Shown: positions 17,668 through 26,263 of the stretch, piece after piece | How the letters are laid out: each line of letters begins with the position of its first letter | Numbering within the stretch: position 1 is the first letter of the stretch | Source: Spartinivicinus ruber | GTDB taxonomy: Bacteria; Pseudomonadota; Gammaproteobacteria; Pseudomonadales; Zooshikellaceae | NCBI RefSeq assembly: GCF_011009015.1 | Contig: NZ_CP048878.1 | Span: forward strand, 4,990,354 to 5,054,353 | Reading direction: 5' to 3' | Length of the DNA: 64,000 nucleotides | Translations under genes and position numbers: made by a program | Notes under the pieces: generated by a model | Told to the model about the DNA's origin: nothing | The model's input: only the letters and a program-made list of their open reading frames with translations | Databases searched by the model: none

Positions 17668-18430
17668 CTAGTGTTCAGCCGAAAAATATTTATTCATAAT
17701 TTCTTGAACATTAACTTGCTTTAGTGCTGCATTAAAAGCACTGACCAACTTTTTCCCTTTATCATTTTTTTTAAAACAAATATAAAGTTTCTTGTCTTCT
17801 AACATTTTATTATTAAACTGTATGTTATTTTTTGCCTTTGCTAGTTTTTTTTCTGTGGCAAGTAAATAGTACATCACATTTTTATCAATGACAGCCAAGC
17901 TAATCCTTCCACCATTCAACTTCAATAAATTTGCCGTATCGCTGCCTGCAGCATCAATTCGTAACTCACCCTTTGCCGCCATTTGATCAAACTCTGCCGT
18001 ATTAACATAACCACTGACAGTACCAATTTTAATTTCTTTAAGATTATGTAAGGTTTGCCAAGCTACAGCTGCAGATTTTAACTCAGCAAACCCCAAAGGC
18101 CCACTACCCTATTGGCTCAGAAAAAGTAAAGTTTTGCGCTAACTCAGCTGCATAATATTCAGGGAAATAGCCAGCATATTTTGGGTCATCTTTAGCTAAG
18201 TCAACCGCTCGTTTCCAAGGGTAAAACTCCACAACTAGATCATAGCCTGCAGCTTTAAAAACAGCCTTAGCGACAGCAACTGAAGCACCCTGTTGTTTAA
18301 GCTTTTTGCCAGTGTAGGGTGGCCAGTCCAACGAAGTGAGGTACACTGTTTCAGCTATCACAGCGGAATGCATTCCAAAATCCATAGCCAAAGCCAAACC
18401 AATAACCAGTGATATTAACCGCTTCATCAT
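17668..18430 (-). pseudogene. Frameshifted periplasmic solute-binding protein, family 3
   Basis: Two adjacent frames together encode one family-3 binding protein of about 250 residues. The first part (18430 to 18104) has the signal peptide, SLDWPPYTGKKLKQQGAS and VEFYPWKRAVDLAKDD, and stops at TAG (18104-18106) right after FSEPIG. The second part continues in another frame with GPLGFAELK and runs to the normal C-terminus. Removing one base near 18104-18108 would restore an uninterrupted protein, so this is a one-base frameshift. It could be a real lesion or a sequencing error. GGGAGGTT precedes the start, so the expression signals are intact. It is a likely paralogue of the gene at 9548. Confidence 0.85.
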
Positions 18431-18589
18431 AACCTCCCAGCTTTACTGGCTGTTATCATAATTCTATCTTTGCTACAGTAGCACCAGCTGATACGATGCC
18501 AGTAGTATATAACGACTAATTTAAGCATTAACTGGTATGCTTTGCCTGAAACAGGATCTTTTATTAACAATCTAGTGCGAACGAGGGCT

Positions 18590-20404
18590 ATGCGAAAACC
18601 TTCCATTAGTTCTATTTTAAGTATTGGCTTTGGCCTACTACTCGTCATCGCCGTTGGCTTAGTGCTTTACTTGGGCATATCTAGTACTCGCAAAAATACC
18701 TTGGCTTTGCTTGAAGAGCTGGCAACTGTCTCACTATTCGCTATAAAAGAGCAGGTTTCTGAGTACCTGAACCCTATTAACGAACAACTCGACTATGCAG
18801 CCACTATTTTAGAGTCAGGACAACTGCAAGTAGATGACTCCCCTGAGTTTAATAAAATGATGAACGGCACCCTAGCTGCAGTGCCACAATCCGTTGGAAT
18901 TGCTTATGTAGATGACCTTTACTTCTCTCGATTTTATAATCGAAAAAAACAACAGTTAGTGACTGACTATTGGCTCAGCTACCAGCCTATACAGGAAGCG
19001 TTGAATAGCACCACGCTTAATAGCCAGAACCAATGGCTTGCACCTATTTATTCTCATGAGTTAAAACAAAGTATCATCCCAGTGCTACGTACTGTATTAC
19101 TGCCTGATAAAACCCGTGGAGTATTGATTGCAGGCATCAGCCTTACTAAGTTAAACCAACTTACTACAACAATAAGCCGTCAATTTGAAACCCCTATATT
19201 TATTCTTGATCAACAGCAACAAGCCATTGCCGTTGCTCAACCTAGCCAGCCAATTCAATTACATTTTCAACCACAGCAACCGATACCCAAACTTAATACA
19301 CTCAGACAAAGCCCTCTCTCAGTTTTTTGGCAAAATACCCAACATCAACCGTATTTAATAGAGAAGGAAAAATTCAGAGAACACCGTGTCTACTGGAAAG
19401 ATAATCACTATTATTTTATTTTTCAGGAGCTTAGAGGCTTTAGTGACAAGCCATGGCTGGTTGGTATCTATTTAGCCCATGAACAGGTTTTTGAACCTAT
19501 CATGACTATAGTTAAGCTCTTAGTTATTGGCATAGTATTGTTAATAATCTTTGTTCTGCTGGCTTCCTGGTTTGGCAATCGCATTGGCAAAGACTTTAAA
19601 CGTATTGCTAGTGGCTTTGACAATATTGCAAATATGGCTGTCAGTGATCTGGAAAAACTTCCTCACCACCCGATTGCAGAGTTTGATTCTGTGGCAACTG
19701 CTTACAATCAAATGATCGATAAGCTTAAAGCACATGAACAAGTCAGGCGATTATTTGGTCAATATGTGCCTACCGACATTGCTAAAAAAATTCTGGCTGC
19801 TAATGGTCAGGTAACACCTGAGCTACATACTGCGACTATCTTCTATTCAGATATAGTCGGTTTCACCAGCATGGCAGAGCAACTCTCCCCCTGCAAACTG
19901 GTAGCTGTATTAAATCAATACTTTGCACTCACAGCAAAAGTACTCGACAAATACAGAGGAATGATTACTCAATTTCAAGGGGATGCAATTCTAGCAATAT
20001 TCAACATTCCAAACCCCCAACCTAACCATGCTAACCAAGCGGTACATGCTAGCTTAATGATTCAGTCTCAATTGAATCAGCAGTTTTTTGATGGAGTTAG
20101 TATACAATGTCGTATTGGCATTAATACCGGAGAGGTAATTGCTGGAAGTGTTGGCACTCGAGAGCAGCTAAACTATACAGTACATGGTGATTCAGTTAAT
20201 CTGGCAGCACGTTTGGAAAGTTTAAACAAAGAGTATGGAACAGCCATTCTAGTGGCTGAGACTACAGTAAAACAATGTACTCAAATTACTTTCAAAGAAA
20301 TTGGTGATATTCCAATTCGCGGCAAACACAATACTGTACGTGTTTTCACTCCTCTACCAGAGGTCATTGAGAGCCAAGACCCGGATACCGCTATAAGCCA
20401 ATGA
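18590..20404 (+). CDS. Membrane-bound class III adenylate/guanylate cyclase
   Basis: A 604-residue protein. Residues 8-32 form a membrane helix, followed by a large periplasmic sensor region (dCache-like by length), a second helix (about 310-335), a HAMP-like linker and a class III cyclase domain from about 415. Metal-binding aspartates are present (FYSDIVGFT, Asp421; FQGDAI, Asp465). So are the late Asn and Arg in VNLAARLES. The position usually holding the substrate-specifying Lys is Gln461 (TQFQGD), with Thr530 at the partner site (NYTVHGD). It should make cAMP, though the changed residue leaves specificity open. The ATG at 18590 is preferred: GAGGG lies just before it and the TM helix starts at once. 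Confidence 0.87.
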   Translation: MRKPSISSILSIGFGLLLVIAVGLVLYLGISSTRKNTLALLEELATVSLFAIKEQVSEYLNPINEQLDYAATILESGQLQVDDSPEFNKMMNGTLAAVPQSVGIAYVDDLYFSRFYNRKKQQLVTDYWLSYQPIQEALNSTTLNSQNQWLAPIYSHELKQSIIPVLRTVLLPDKTRGVLIAGISLTKLNQLTTTISRQFETPIFILDQQQQAIAVAQPSQPIQLHFQPQQPIPKLNTLRQSPLSVFWQNTQHQPYLIEKEKFREHRVYWKDNHYYFIFQELRGFSDKPWLVGIYLAHEQVFEPIMTIVKLLVIGIVLLIIFVLLASWFGNRIGKDFKRIASGFDNIANMAVSDLEKLPHHPIAEFDSVATAYNQMIDKLKAHEQVRRLFGQYVPTDIAKKILAANGQVTPELHTATIFYSDIVGFTSMAEQLSPCKLVAVLNQYFALTAKVLDKYRGMITQFQGDAILAIFNIPNPQPNHANQAVHASLMIQSQLNQQFFDGVSIQCRIGINTGEVIAGSVGTREQLNYTVHGDSVNLAARLESLNKEYGTAILVAETTVKQCTQITFKEIGDIPIRGKHNTVRVFTPLPEVIESQDPDTAISQ

Positions 20405-20607
20405 CAGTCAATAAAGAGTTGAGTTTTCTTAACCAAACTGTAAAATGCCCTGAATTTTCGGTTGTACTTGCTTAACAAATAACCTGATGCAACTCTAACC
20501 AAGAGTTCAACTAAACTTTGGTTAGATGGTGTTAAAGTAAGCTTTATTTATGAATGGCCTGAATATAGGTCAATCAATAGCCAGCTGAGTCAATTGTAGT
20601 ATTTAAT

Positions 20608-20733
20608 ATGAAAGCAATTTTTATCATCCACTCACCATGCTACGAACAGGTCAATCGTTTACAGGTGCAACAAACAAACCATTTGTTGTTATTTTTCCAC
20701 AAGCCCCTAATTAAGGGGCTTTTTTTTGGCTAA
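20608..20733 (+). CDS. pyrL: Candidate pyrBI leader peptide (PyrL-like)
   Basis: A 41-codon frame starts at the ATG at 20608, crosses the T-rich tract (codons for LLLFF), runs through both arms of the terminator at 20701-20727 and stops at TAA 20731-20733, before pyrB. E. coli PyrL is 44 residues and also translates through the attenuator, which is what couples ribosome position to termination. The sequence itself is not conserved and no clear ribosome binding site is visible. A second frame (20637-20714, 25 codons) ending inside the hairpin loop is an alternative. The call rests on layout rather than homology. Confidence 0.5.
   Translation: MKAIFIIHSPCYEQVNRLQVQQTNHLLLFFHKPLIKGLFFG
20701..20727 (+). 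terminator. pyrB attenuator terminator
   Basis: AAGCCCC and GGGGCTT pair perfectly over a TAATTAA loop and are followed by a run of T to 20727, 25 bases before the pyrB start. Its place inside the leader rather than after a gene marks it as an attenuator. Confidence 0.9.
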
Positions 20734-20752
20734 TATTAATGAGAGTGTTGCT

Positions 20753-21685
20753 ATGTCGAATCCATTATTTCAACAACACATAATCTCAATTTCTGACTTA
20801 ACACGAGCTCAGTTAGAACTGATTGTGACTACAGCAGAAAAACTAAAACTATCGGTAAAGCATGACGTATTAAAAAACAAAGTCATTGCCAGCTGCTTCT
20901 TTGAACCCTCAACTCGCACCCGTTTATCTTTTGAAACCGCTGTGCAACGACTTGGTGGAACCATTATCGGCTTTGATAGCGGTAGTAATACTTCCCTAGG
21001 CAAAAAAGGTGAAACTTTATCAGACTCAATCCGCATTATTGCTTCTTATGTAGATGCCGTCATTATCCGTCATCCCAAAGAAGGGGCCGCACGTCTTGCC
21101 AGTGAGTTTTCATCTATCCCGATTATTAATGGTGGCGATGGCTCCAACCAGCACCCGACTCAAACATTATTGGATTTATTCAGTATTTATGAGTGTCAAC
21201 AACGTCTGGATAATCTAAATATCGCGTTTGTAGGTGACTTAAAATATGGTCGTACTGTCCATTCTCTGGCACAGGCATTATCCTTATTTAACTGTCGATT
21301 TCAGTTTTTATCGCCAACAGCATTAGCAATGCCAGACTATATTTTAACTGAGCTCAAAGAACGACAGATTGACTTTCAAGTTTGTACCAATTTTGATGAA
21401 ATTATGCCCCATGCCGATATTATCTATATGACTCGGGTACAAAAGGAACGCTTCGATGAAACCGAATATCAGCACATTGCTGCCAAGTATATTTTAGGTA
21501 AAGCCCAACTAGCCAACGCGAAAGCCAATATGAAAATTTTACACCCTCTACCCAGAGTGGATGAAATTGATGTAGCTGTCGATGAAACGCCCTATGCCTA
21601 TTACTTTGAACAGGCTAAAAATGGCGTCTATGCTCGTGAAGCGCTATTGAGCTTGGTATTAAACGAATCATCAATTGAAGGTTAA
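20753..21685 (+). CDS. pyrB: Aspartate carbamoyltransferase catalytic subunit
   Basis: A 310-residue protein aligned end to end with E. coli PyrB (311 residues). It catalyses carbamoyl phosphate + aspartate to carbamoyl aspartate, the first committed step of pyrimidine synthesis. Visible motifs are the carbamoyl-phosphate loop STRTRLSFE, the 80s-loop region [18 protein letters not shown] and HPLPRVDEI. The start at 20753 matches the E. coli N-terminus and has GAGAG upstream; an earlier in-frame TTG lies inside the attenuator. pyrI follows after 8 bases, so the holoenzyme should be the class B PyrB6-PyrI6 dodecamer. Confidence 0.97.
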   Translation: MSNPLFQQHIISISDLTRAQLELIVTTAEKLKLSVKHDVLKNKVIASCFFEPSTRTRLSFETAVQRLGGTIIGFDSGSNTSLGKKGETLSDSIRIIASYVDAVIIRHPKEGAARLASEFSSIPIINGGDGSNQHPTQTLLDLFSIYECQQRLDNLNIAFVGDLKYGRTVHSLAQALSLFNCRFQFLSPTALAMPDYILTELKERQIDFQVCTNFDEIMPHADIIYMTRVQKERFDETEYQHIAAKYILGKAQLANAKANMKILHPLPRVDEIDVAVDETPYAYYFEQAKNGVYAREALLSLVLNESSIEG

Positions 21686-21693
21686 GTTGTAGT

Positions 21694-22149
21694 ATGGCTA
21701 ATAAATTAATGGTAGAGGCTATCCGCACTGGTACTGTGATAGACCATATTCCTTCTGGCCAGGGTATTAAAATACTTAAACAGTTACACCTGATTGAAGG
21801 AAAACAAAAAATTACTGTTGGCTTTAACTTACCGAGTAAAAACCTCGGCTTAAAAGATCTGATCAAAGTTGAAAATAGGCTTTTCTCAGAACCAGAGGCT
21901 TATCAACTGGCACTTTTTGCATCCAGTGCCACTATTAATGTCATCGAAAATTACAAGGTAATAGATAAGTTTAAAATGGTTATTCCAAATGCTATCGAAG
22001 GAATATTTGCCTGCCCGAACTCTAATTGCATTTCTTTGACTGAGCCAGTAAAGAGCTATTTCTCGGTTAAACAAACTAATAGTGCAGTATTTCTCAAGTG
22101 CAAATATTGCGAAAGGAGCTTTAATAAGGAAATTGTCGCTGGCGTATAA
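21694..22149 (+). CDS. pyrI: Aspartate carbamoyltransferase regulatory subunit
   Basis: A 151-residue PyrI. The N-terminal nucleotide-binding domain has VEAIRTGTVIDHIP, and the C-terminal zinc domain keeps the four cysteines (CPNSNC and CKYC) that bind the zinc joining it to PyrB. It binds ATP, CTP and UTP and gives allosteric control. The gene is 8 bases after pyrB and ends before a 14-bp perfect inverted repeat that probably terminates the operon. Confidence 0.97.
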   Translation: MANKLMVEAIRTGTVIDHIPSGQGIKILKQLHLIEGKQKITVGFNLPSKNLGLKDLIKVENRLFSEPEAYQLALFASSATINVIENYKVIDKFKMVIPNAIEGIFACPNSNCISLTEPVKSYFSVKQTNSAVFLKCKYCERSFNKEIVAGV

Positions 22150-22170
22150 ATAATAAATACTTACTATAAT

Positions 22171-22202
22171 GTTTTATAAGTGCAAATATGCACTTATAAA
22201 AC
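22171..22202. terminator. 14-bp perfect inverted repeat after pyrI
   Basis: Bases 22171-22184 are exactly complementary to 22189-22202, with a 4-base AATA loop. The arms end in GTTTTA/TAAAAC. It lies between convergent pyrI and the transglycosylase gene and is a likely bidirectional terminator, though no separate T run follows. Confidence 0.75.
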
Positions 22203-22216
22203 ACTCTCACTTCAGA

Positions 22217-23098
22217 TTAACTTGAATGTATTAGCCCAACTATCCGCTTAACGTAAGCTTTCGTTTCTCGATAAGGCGGTACTTTATAACCATAACGACG
22301 TACATTGCCGTAACCTGCATTGTAAGCAGCTAAAGCCAGCGCTACGTTGCCGTTAATCCCTGGCCGAGTCAGCATTTTCTTTAAATAACGGCTGCCCCCA
22401 TGGACATTTTGCCGAGCATTAAATGGGTTATTCACGCCCACTTCTTTTGCAGTGGCAGGCATCAGCTGCATTAAGCCTTTAGCTCCAACATGAGATACTG
22501 CTCGCGGGTTATAATTTGATTCAGTCTTTACTACAGCATGCACTAATACAGGACTCAAGTTATTGCGCTTAGCTGCTTTATCAATATACTGTCTAAGTGG
22601 TAAGCGATACTTTTTTTCTGCTCGTTGACTCGCTTTTGCTAGCCGCGAGGGTAAGTTGTATTTACTCGAATAACGAGGATATTGAAGCTGTTTTCCCAAC
22701 TGCTTTAAGCTTTGATACCTTCGTTTCGCTTTTCTGCTAGAACTAGAACTTCCCGTTGAGTTACTCCACCTTACTTGCTGCCATTGGCCATCAGACAATC
22801 GACATGTAGTACCGTACACTTTAGGTTGTCTATGACCATGATCAATAACCACTGTATAGTAATCCCGACAAAGCTTTCCACGATAACGATGAGTAAGAAA
22901 AATAGCTAGATTTCTCTCAATACCAGGTTGTGCTTTATCTACCCAACTGGCTATTTCTCCATCCATTAACTGAAACTCTAGTAACGCCTGAGTATCATCA
23001 TAAAGTCGTTTTTCAATCTGTTTTTCTGGTAATAGTTTACAACTGGATGCAAAAGCACAACCCAACAAAATTAGACAATAGCAATATATGTTTTTCAT
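22217..23098 (-). CDS. Lytic murein transglycosylase, SLT domain, MltC-like lipoprotein
   Basis: A 293-residue precursor with a lipoprotein-like signal (LILLGCAFASSC, lipidation probably at the Cys near residue 20). The C-terminal half is a family 1 SLT domain: catalytic Glu in VKTESNYNP, then GAKGLMQLMPATA, VHGGSRYLKKML and ALAAYNAGYGNV. It cleaves the MurNAc-GlcNAc bond to give anhydromuropeptides at the outer membrane inner face. The arrangement of a variable N-terminal half plus SLT resembles MltC, though the N-terminal part is shorter. The gene follows the glycine-zipper lipoprotein gene by 30 bases and is probably co-transcribed. Confidence 0.88.
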   Translation of the reverse strand: MKNIYCYCLILLGCAFASSCKLLPEKQIEKRLYDDTQALLEFQLMDGEIASWVDKAQPGIERNLAIFLTHRYRGKLCRDYYTVVIDHGHRQPKVYGTTCRLSDGQWQQVRWSNSTGSSSSSRKAKRRYQSLKQLGKQLQYPRYSSKYNLPSRLAKASQRAEKKYRLPLRQYIDKAAKRNNLSPVLVHAVVKTESNYNPRAVSHVGAKGLMQLMPATAKEVGVNNPFNARQNVHGGSRYLKKMLTRPGINGNVALALAAYNAGYGNVRRYGYKVPPYRETKAYVKRIVGLIHSS

Positions 23099-23128
23099 TA
23101 CCTTACCAATACACCATACTAACTACTG

Positions 23129-23575
23129 CTAATAACACGCTGAGCCCTTTTGTCTATGTGCTTTCTTAGCTCCTTTTGGCCTACTCCAGACCAAGTAATC
23201 ACGACAAGTGGAACCACTTTTTGATCGCTTATTCAACGGCTTGATTGTAAAGCGATTGCCAGTTCGCGGATTAGTCCAATGGTATTGTTTTTTAGAGGGT
23301 GTTGAGCGTAGCCCCTGGTAAGCACGTTGTTGGTCACTATTATCCATATAAGAGCCAACAACTCCACCAATAATACCTCCTACCAAACCACCACCAATCA
23401 GGCAGTTTCGCCTGGCTACCTTACTTTTATCTTTACAGGCGGCATAACCAATGCCCGCACCAACACCAGCACCAAGTAATGATCCCATTAAGGTATTAGA
23501 TGGCTGAAACTCAGCACAACTAGATAAGACAAATATAATCAATAAGACAAAACTGCGTCTTAACAAGGCTAACAA
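23129..23575 (-). CDS. Glycine-zipper lipoprotein (17-kDa surface-antigen/SlyB-type)
   Basis: A 148-residue protein. The signal ends in the lipobox LSSC near residue 20. A glycine-zipper pair follows (GSLLGAGVGAGIGYA and IGGGLVGGIIGGVVGS), which in this family forms a membrane-associated helical hairpin. The C-terminal part is basic with two or more cysteines (STCRDY, GSACY) and resembles the antigen family's tail. The start appears to be TTG, supported by GGAGGGG just upstream; no better ATG exists before the signal. It is upstream of and co-directional with the transglycosylase gene, suggesting a joint envelope role. Exact function unknown. Confidence 0.78.
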   Translation of the reverse strand: MLALLRRSFVLLIIFVLSSCAEFQPSNTLMGSLLGAGVGAGIGYAACKDKSKVARRNCLIGGGLVGGIIGGVVGSYMDNSDQQRAYQGLRSTPSKKQYHWTNPRTGNRFTIKPLNKRSKSGSTCRDYLVWSRPKGAKKAHRQKGSACY

Positions 23576-24219
23576 AACACCCCTCCCTTAAAGGTAACTC
23601 ACCTGCTATACAGAAAGTGATTTATAAGCGTAATCTCCTTATCTCTGCAATCAAAAACCTTTTAGAAAGCTTATCTGTCGAGCTTTCATTTCATAAATGT
23701 GAAATATTTTTTTCTTAAAGTCACCAAAAGCACAAGAATTTCGTTAAGTATTCCTTGATTTAGTTTCGTACGATCATAATCAACAGGCTAGCCTTCCTGT
23801 CCTTAACATTTTACCCGTTAGTCAATCAAAACAAGCACAACTTGAATAAAATTTCAGTATTAAAGTGCTCCATATTGGTTTCCAACAAATTAATTTAGTG
23901 CACATTAAACTATGGTGTTCAGCGAATAGAGCTTAAAATTAGTATTTATTTGCTAGAGCTGTTCAATCTATACCCAACTTAATATCAAATAATTTGTATA
24001 AAATTATTGAACCTAAAGTTAATTTACATCAATGAAATATTTACCAAGTAAAGTAGACTAGTGTGAATAATCAGCTTAGTAATGACCTTTTTAAAATAAA
24101 AATAATACCAGGTCGGCTAAATAGTTGGCATATATTATGCTTCTCTATGCGGTATAAAGTGTAACTAAACCTGAGAATGGACCAATAAAAACATTCTCAT
24201 AACGTGGAAGGAAGCCATT
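23576..24219. other. Divergent intergenic region with candidate sigma-54 promoter
   Basis: These 644 AT-rich bases separate the leftward lipoprotein gene from the rightward 97-residue unknown. I see no other gene. A good sigma-54-like element lies at 24126-24141 (separate entry). Confidence 0.5.
24126..24141 (+). promoter_or_regulatory. Candidate sigma-54 (-24/-12) promoter
   Basis: TGGCAT, five bases, then ATGC: the GG and GC dinucleotides have the exact 10-base spacing of RpoN promoters. It is 78 bases before the ATG of the unknown gene at 24220. RpoN is encoded in this window. The overlapping TATATTAT could instead be a sigma-70 -10 box. Confidence 0.45.
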
Positions 24220-24513
24220 ATGAATAACAATATGACTAATGAAAAAGTTATTGATCACTTATATAGTTTAGATAGTCTCGCCTTACAAGAACTGTATGAC
24301 CATTGCGCAGGTACGAACTGGCAAGAACCTTACACGCCTCTTCAACTTTCCTCACAAAAACCAGAGCGTTTTAATATCAATATCGACAGACCCGATATCG
24401 CTGATAGAGTATCTGACCATCTTGAAGGACAGAGTGAACGTTATGGTTATTTAAAAGGCGACTCACTAATGGGAGCTATTTTTATAGATAGTATTCAGCA
24501 ACTTGCTATTTAA
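24220..24513 (+). CDS. Unknown small soluble protein (97 residues)
   Basis: I do not recognise this protein. It is a 97-residue acidic polypeptide with no signal peptide, membrane helix or cysteine cluster (one Cys). The N-terminal third looks helical (VIDHLYSLDSLALQELYDHC), and the C-terminal part has RPDIADRVSDHLEG then GYLKGDSLMGAIFID. Coding potential is supported by a strong GGAAGGA ribosome binding site before the ATG and by a plausible promoter 78 bases upstream. It stands alone between the lipoprotein gene and the liv operon. The promoter candidate hints at control by nitrogen or stress signals, but that is inference. Confidence 0.65.
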   Translation: MNNNMTNEKVIDHLYSLDSLALQELYDHCAGTNWQEPYTPLQLSSQKPERFNINIDRPDIADRVSDHLEGQSERYGYLKGDSLMGAIFIDSIQQLAI

Positions 24514-24756
24514 ATGAACAGGCATGCTTGCAGGCTCTACGTATTTACCCTTAAATCTATAGTTAAATTACGAAAAACCTGCTAATAAATTAGTTTTTTA
24601 ATTCACCTTTCGTCGTATATATTTTGATAGAATCGTTCTATTAAAATAACCAAGTCCCGTGCGATTTATTGGCATGTTTAAAATGAATTGTAACCAGCAC
24701 AATTGATTAAGCAGTAAAGTTTCGTTGTATCAATAGTCAATTATTGCTGGTGTTTT

Positions 24757-25458
24757 TTAACCTCCTAAGTAAGCCTTAATTACGTCTTTATTAGTCAATA
24801 GCTCACTACCAGAACCTTGTAATACAACCTGACCATTTTCTAATACATATCCTCTATCAGCTAGTCTCAATGCCTGATTAGCATTTTGTTCTACTAAAAA
24901 AATTGTTACGCCTTCATCTCTTAACCGCTGGATAATATTAAAAATTTGCTGAATAACAATGGGCGCTAATCCTAGTGAAGGCTCATCGAGAAACAGTAAC
25001 TTCGGTTGACTCATTAGTGCTCTGGCAATAGCCAACATCTGTTGCTCACCTCCTGACATTGTACCTCCCCGTTGCTTTTCTCTTTCTTTAAGGCGGGGAA
25101 ATAACTGATAAACAAAATTAAGTCTTTGAATAAATACCTGGGGTTCAGTAAAAAAACCTCCCATGTGAAGGTTTTCTTCAACAGTCAGTCGAGCAAAAAT
25201 TCTCCTGCCTTCAGGCACAATTGAAATACCTGAACGCATTATTTTAGCCGTTGGCAACTGAGTAATATCTTGGTTGAGGTAATGAATAGTCCCCTCACTT
25301 ATTTTAGGATCACCACAAATTGACATTAATAAAGTCGTTTTACCAGCACCATTAGCACCAATTAAAGTAACAATTTCTCCTTCTTTAACCTTAATGCTTA
25401 CTTTATCTAATGCCTGAATTTTACCGTAATGGGCTGAGATACTTTCCACATTCAGCAT
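24757..25458 (-). CDS. livF: Branched-chain amino acid ABC transporter ATP-binding protein LivF
   Basis: A 233-residue ABC ATPase: Walker A GANGAGKTT, signature MSGGEQQML, Walker B LLFLDEPSLGL and a switch His replaced by the LivF-typical VEQN. Length and the IVPEGRRIF segment are typical of LivF, which pairs with LivG to power LivHM. It is the last gene of livHMGF, 48 bases after livG. Confidence 0.95.
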   Translation of the reverse strand: MLNVESISAHYGKIQALDKVSIKVKEGEIVTLIGANGAGKTTLLMSICGDPKISEGTIHYLNQDITQLPTAKIMRSGISIVPEGRRIFARLTVEENLHMGGFFTEPQVFIQRLNFVYQLFPRLKEREKQRGGTMSGGEQQMLAIARALMSQPKLLFLDEPSLGLAPIVIQQIFNIIQRLRDEGVTIFLVEQNANQALRLADRGYVLENGQVVLQGSGSELLTNKDVIKAYLGG

Positions 25459-25506
25459 AAGCGACCTTTAGCACCAGTATAGAATAATTGACCTAAAGTA
25501 GGTAAA

Positions 25507-26262
25507 CTACCCTTCACCCAAATAAGCATTAATAACCTCGCGATTGGTTTTTATTTCTTCAGGAGTACCCGTTGCTAAATGCTTGCCTTGATTAATTACT
25601 ATAATTTTATCAGAAATCCCCATTACCAATTTCATATCATGCTCAATCAACAACACTGTAATGGCATATTCACTTCTTAAATTTAGAATCAATTCATCTA
25701 GCTCTTGTGTCTCTTTAGGGTTCAAACCTGCTGCAGGCTCATCTAACATCAATAACTTAGGATGAGTAACCATACACCTAGCTATTTCCAAACGACGCTG
25801 TTGTCCATAGGCAAGATTTCCAGCAGGTCTATTCGCCATTTTAATCAATTGCACCTGTTCAAGCCAAAAGGCAGCATTATCTAATGCGATTGCTTCACTT
25901 TTCTTAAAGCTTGGTGTTTTAAATAATCCTGCAAACAAATTCGTATTTAAATTAAAGTGTTGTGCCACCAGCAAGTTTTCGATAGCTGTCATTTCTTTAA
26001 ATAGGCGTACATGCTGAAAAGTTCGAACAATTCCCCTACGCGCTATTTTGAAACCAGGTAAGTGATGAATAGGAGTAGTTTCAAAGTGCACTTCTCCAGA
26101 TGTAGGTTTATAAAAGCCCGTTAAGCAGTTAAATACCGTTGTTTTACCAGCCCCATTAGGGCCTATCATAGAAACAATCTGATGTTTATCAATTGAGAGA
26201 TCTACATTATCTACTGCAACTAGCCCACCAAAACACATGGTTAAACTTTTGGCAATTAACAT
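25507..26262 (-). CDS. livG: Branched-chain amino acid ABC transporter ATP-binding protein LivG
   Basis: A 251-residue ABC ATPase: Walker [10 protein letters not shown], the LivG-typical GIVRTFQHVRLF, signature AYGQQRRLEIARC, Walker B LLMLDEPAAGLNP and switch EHDM. The ATG at 26262 is used because it follows the livM stop by 1 base, with an AGG site in the end of livM; a start inside livM at 26283 is less likely. The partner of LivF on the cytoplasmic face. Confidence 0.95.
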   Translation of the reverse strand: MLIAKSLTMCFGGLVAVDNVDLSIDKHQIVSMIGPNGAGKTTVFNCLTGFYKPTSGEVHFETTPIHHLPGFKIARRGIVRTFQHVRLFKEMTAIENLLVAQHFNLNTNLFAGLFKTPSFKKSEAIALDNAAFWLEQVQLIKMANRPAGNLAYGQQRRLEIARCMVTHPKLLMLDEPAAGLNPKETQELDELILNLRSEYAITVLLIEHDMKLVMGISDKIIVINQGKHLATGTPEEIKTNREVINAYLGEG

Positions 26263-26263
26263 T

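Larger units (their letters stand above)
20405..20752 (+). promoter_or_regulatory. pyrBI leader region (attenuation control)
   Basis: This region carries a candidate leader peptide frame, a T-rich pause tract and an intrinsic terminator just before pyrB, the arrangement of the E. coli pyrBI attenuator. In that system low UTP stalls RNA polymerase, so the ribosome catches up and stops the terminator hairpin from forming. The upstream half (20405-20600) presumably contains the promoter. Confidence 0.7.

Noticed and set aside
20637-20714. Alternative 25-codon pyrBI leader frame
   Set aside because: It stops inside the terminator loop, whereas the E. coli system depends on translation through the hairpin; the 20608 frame fits better, though neither has a clear ribosome binding site.
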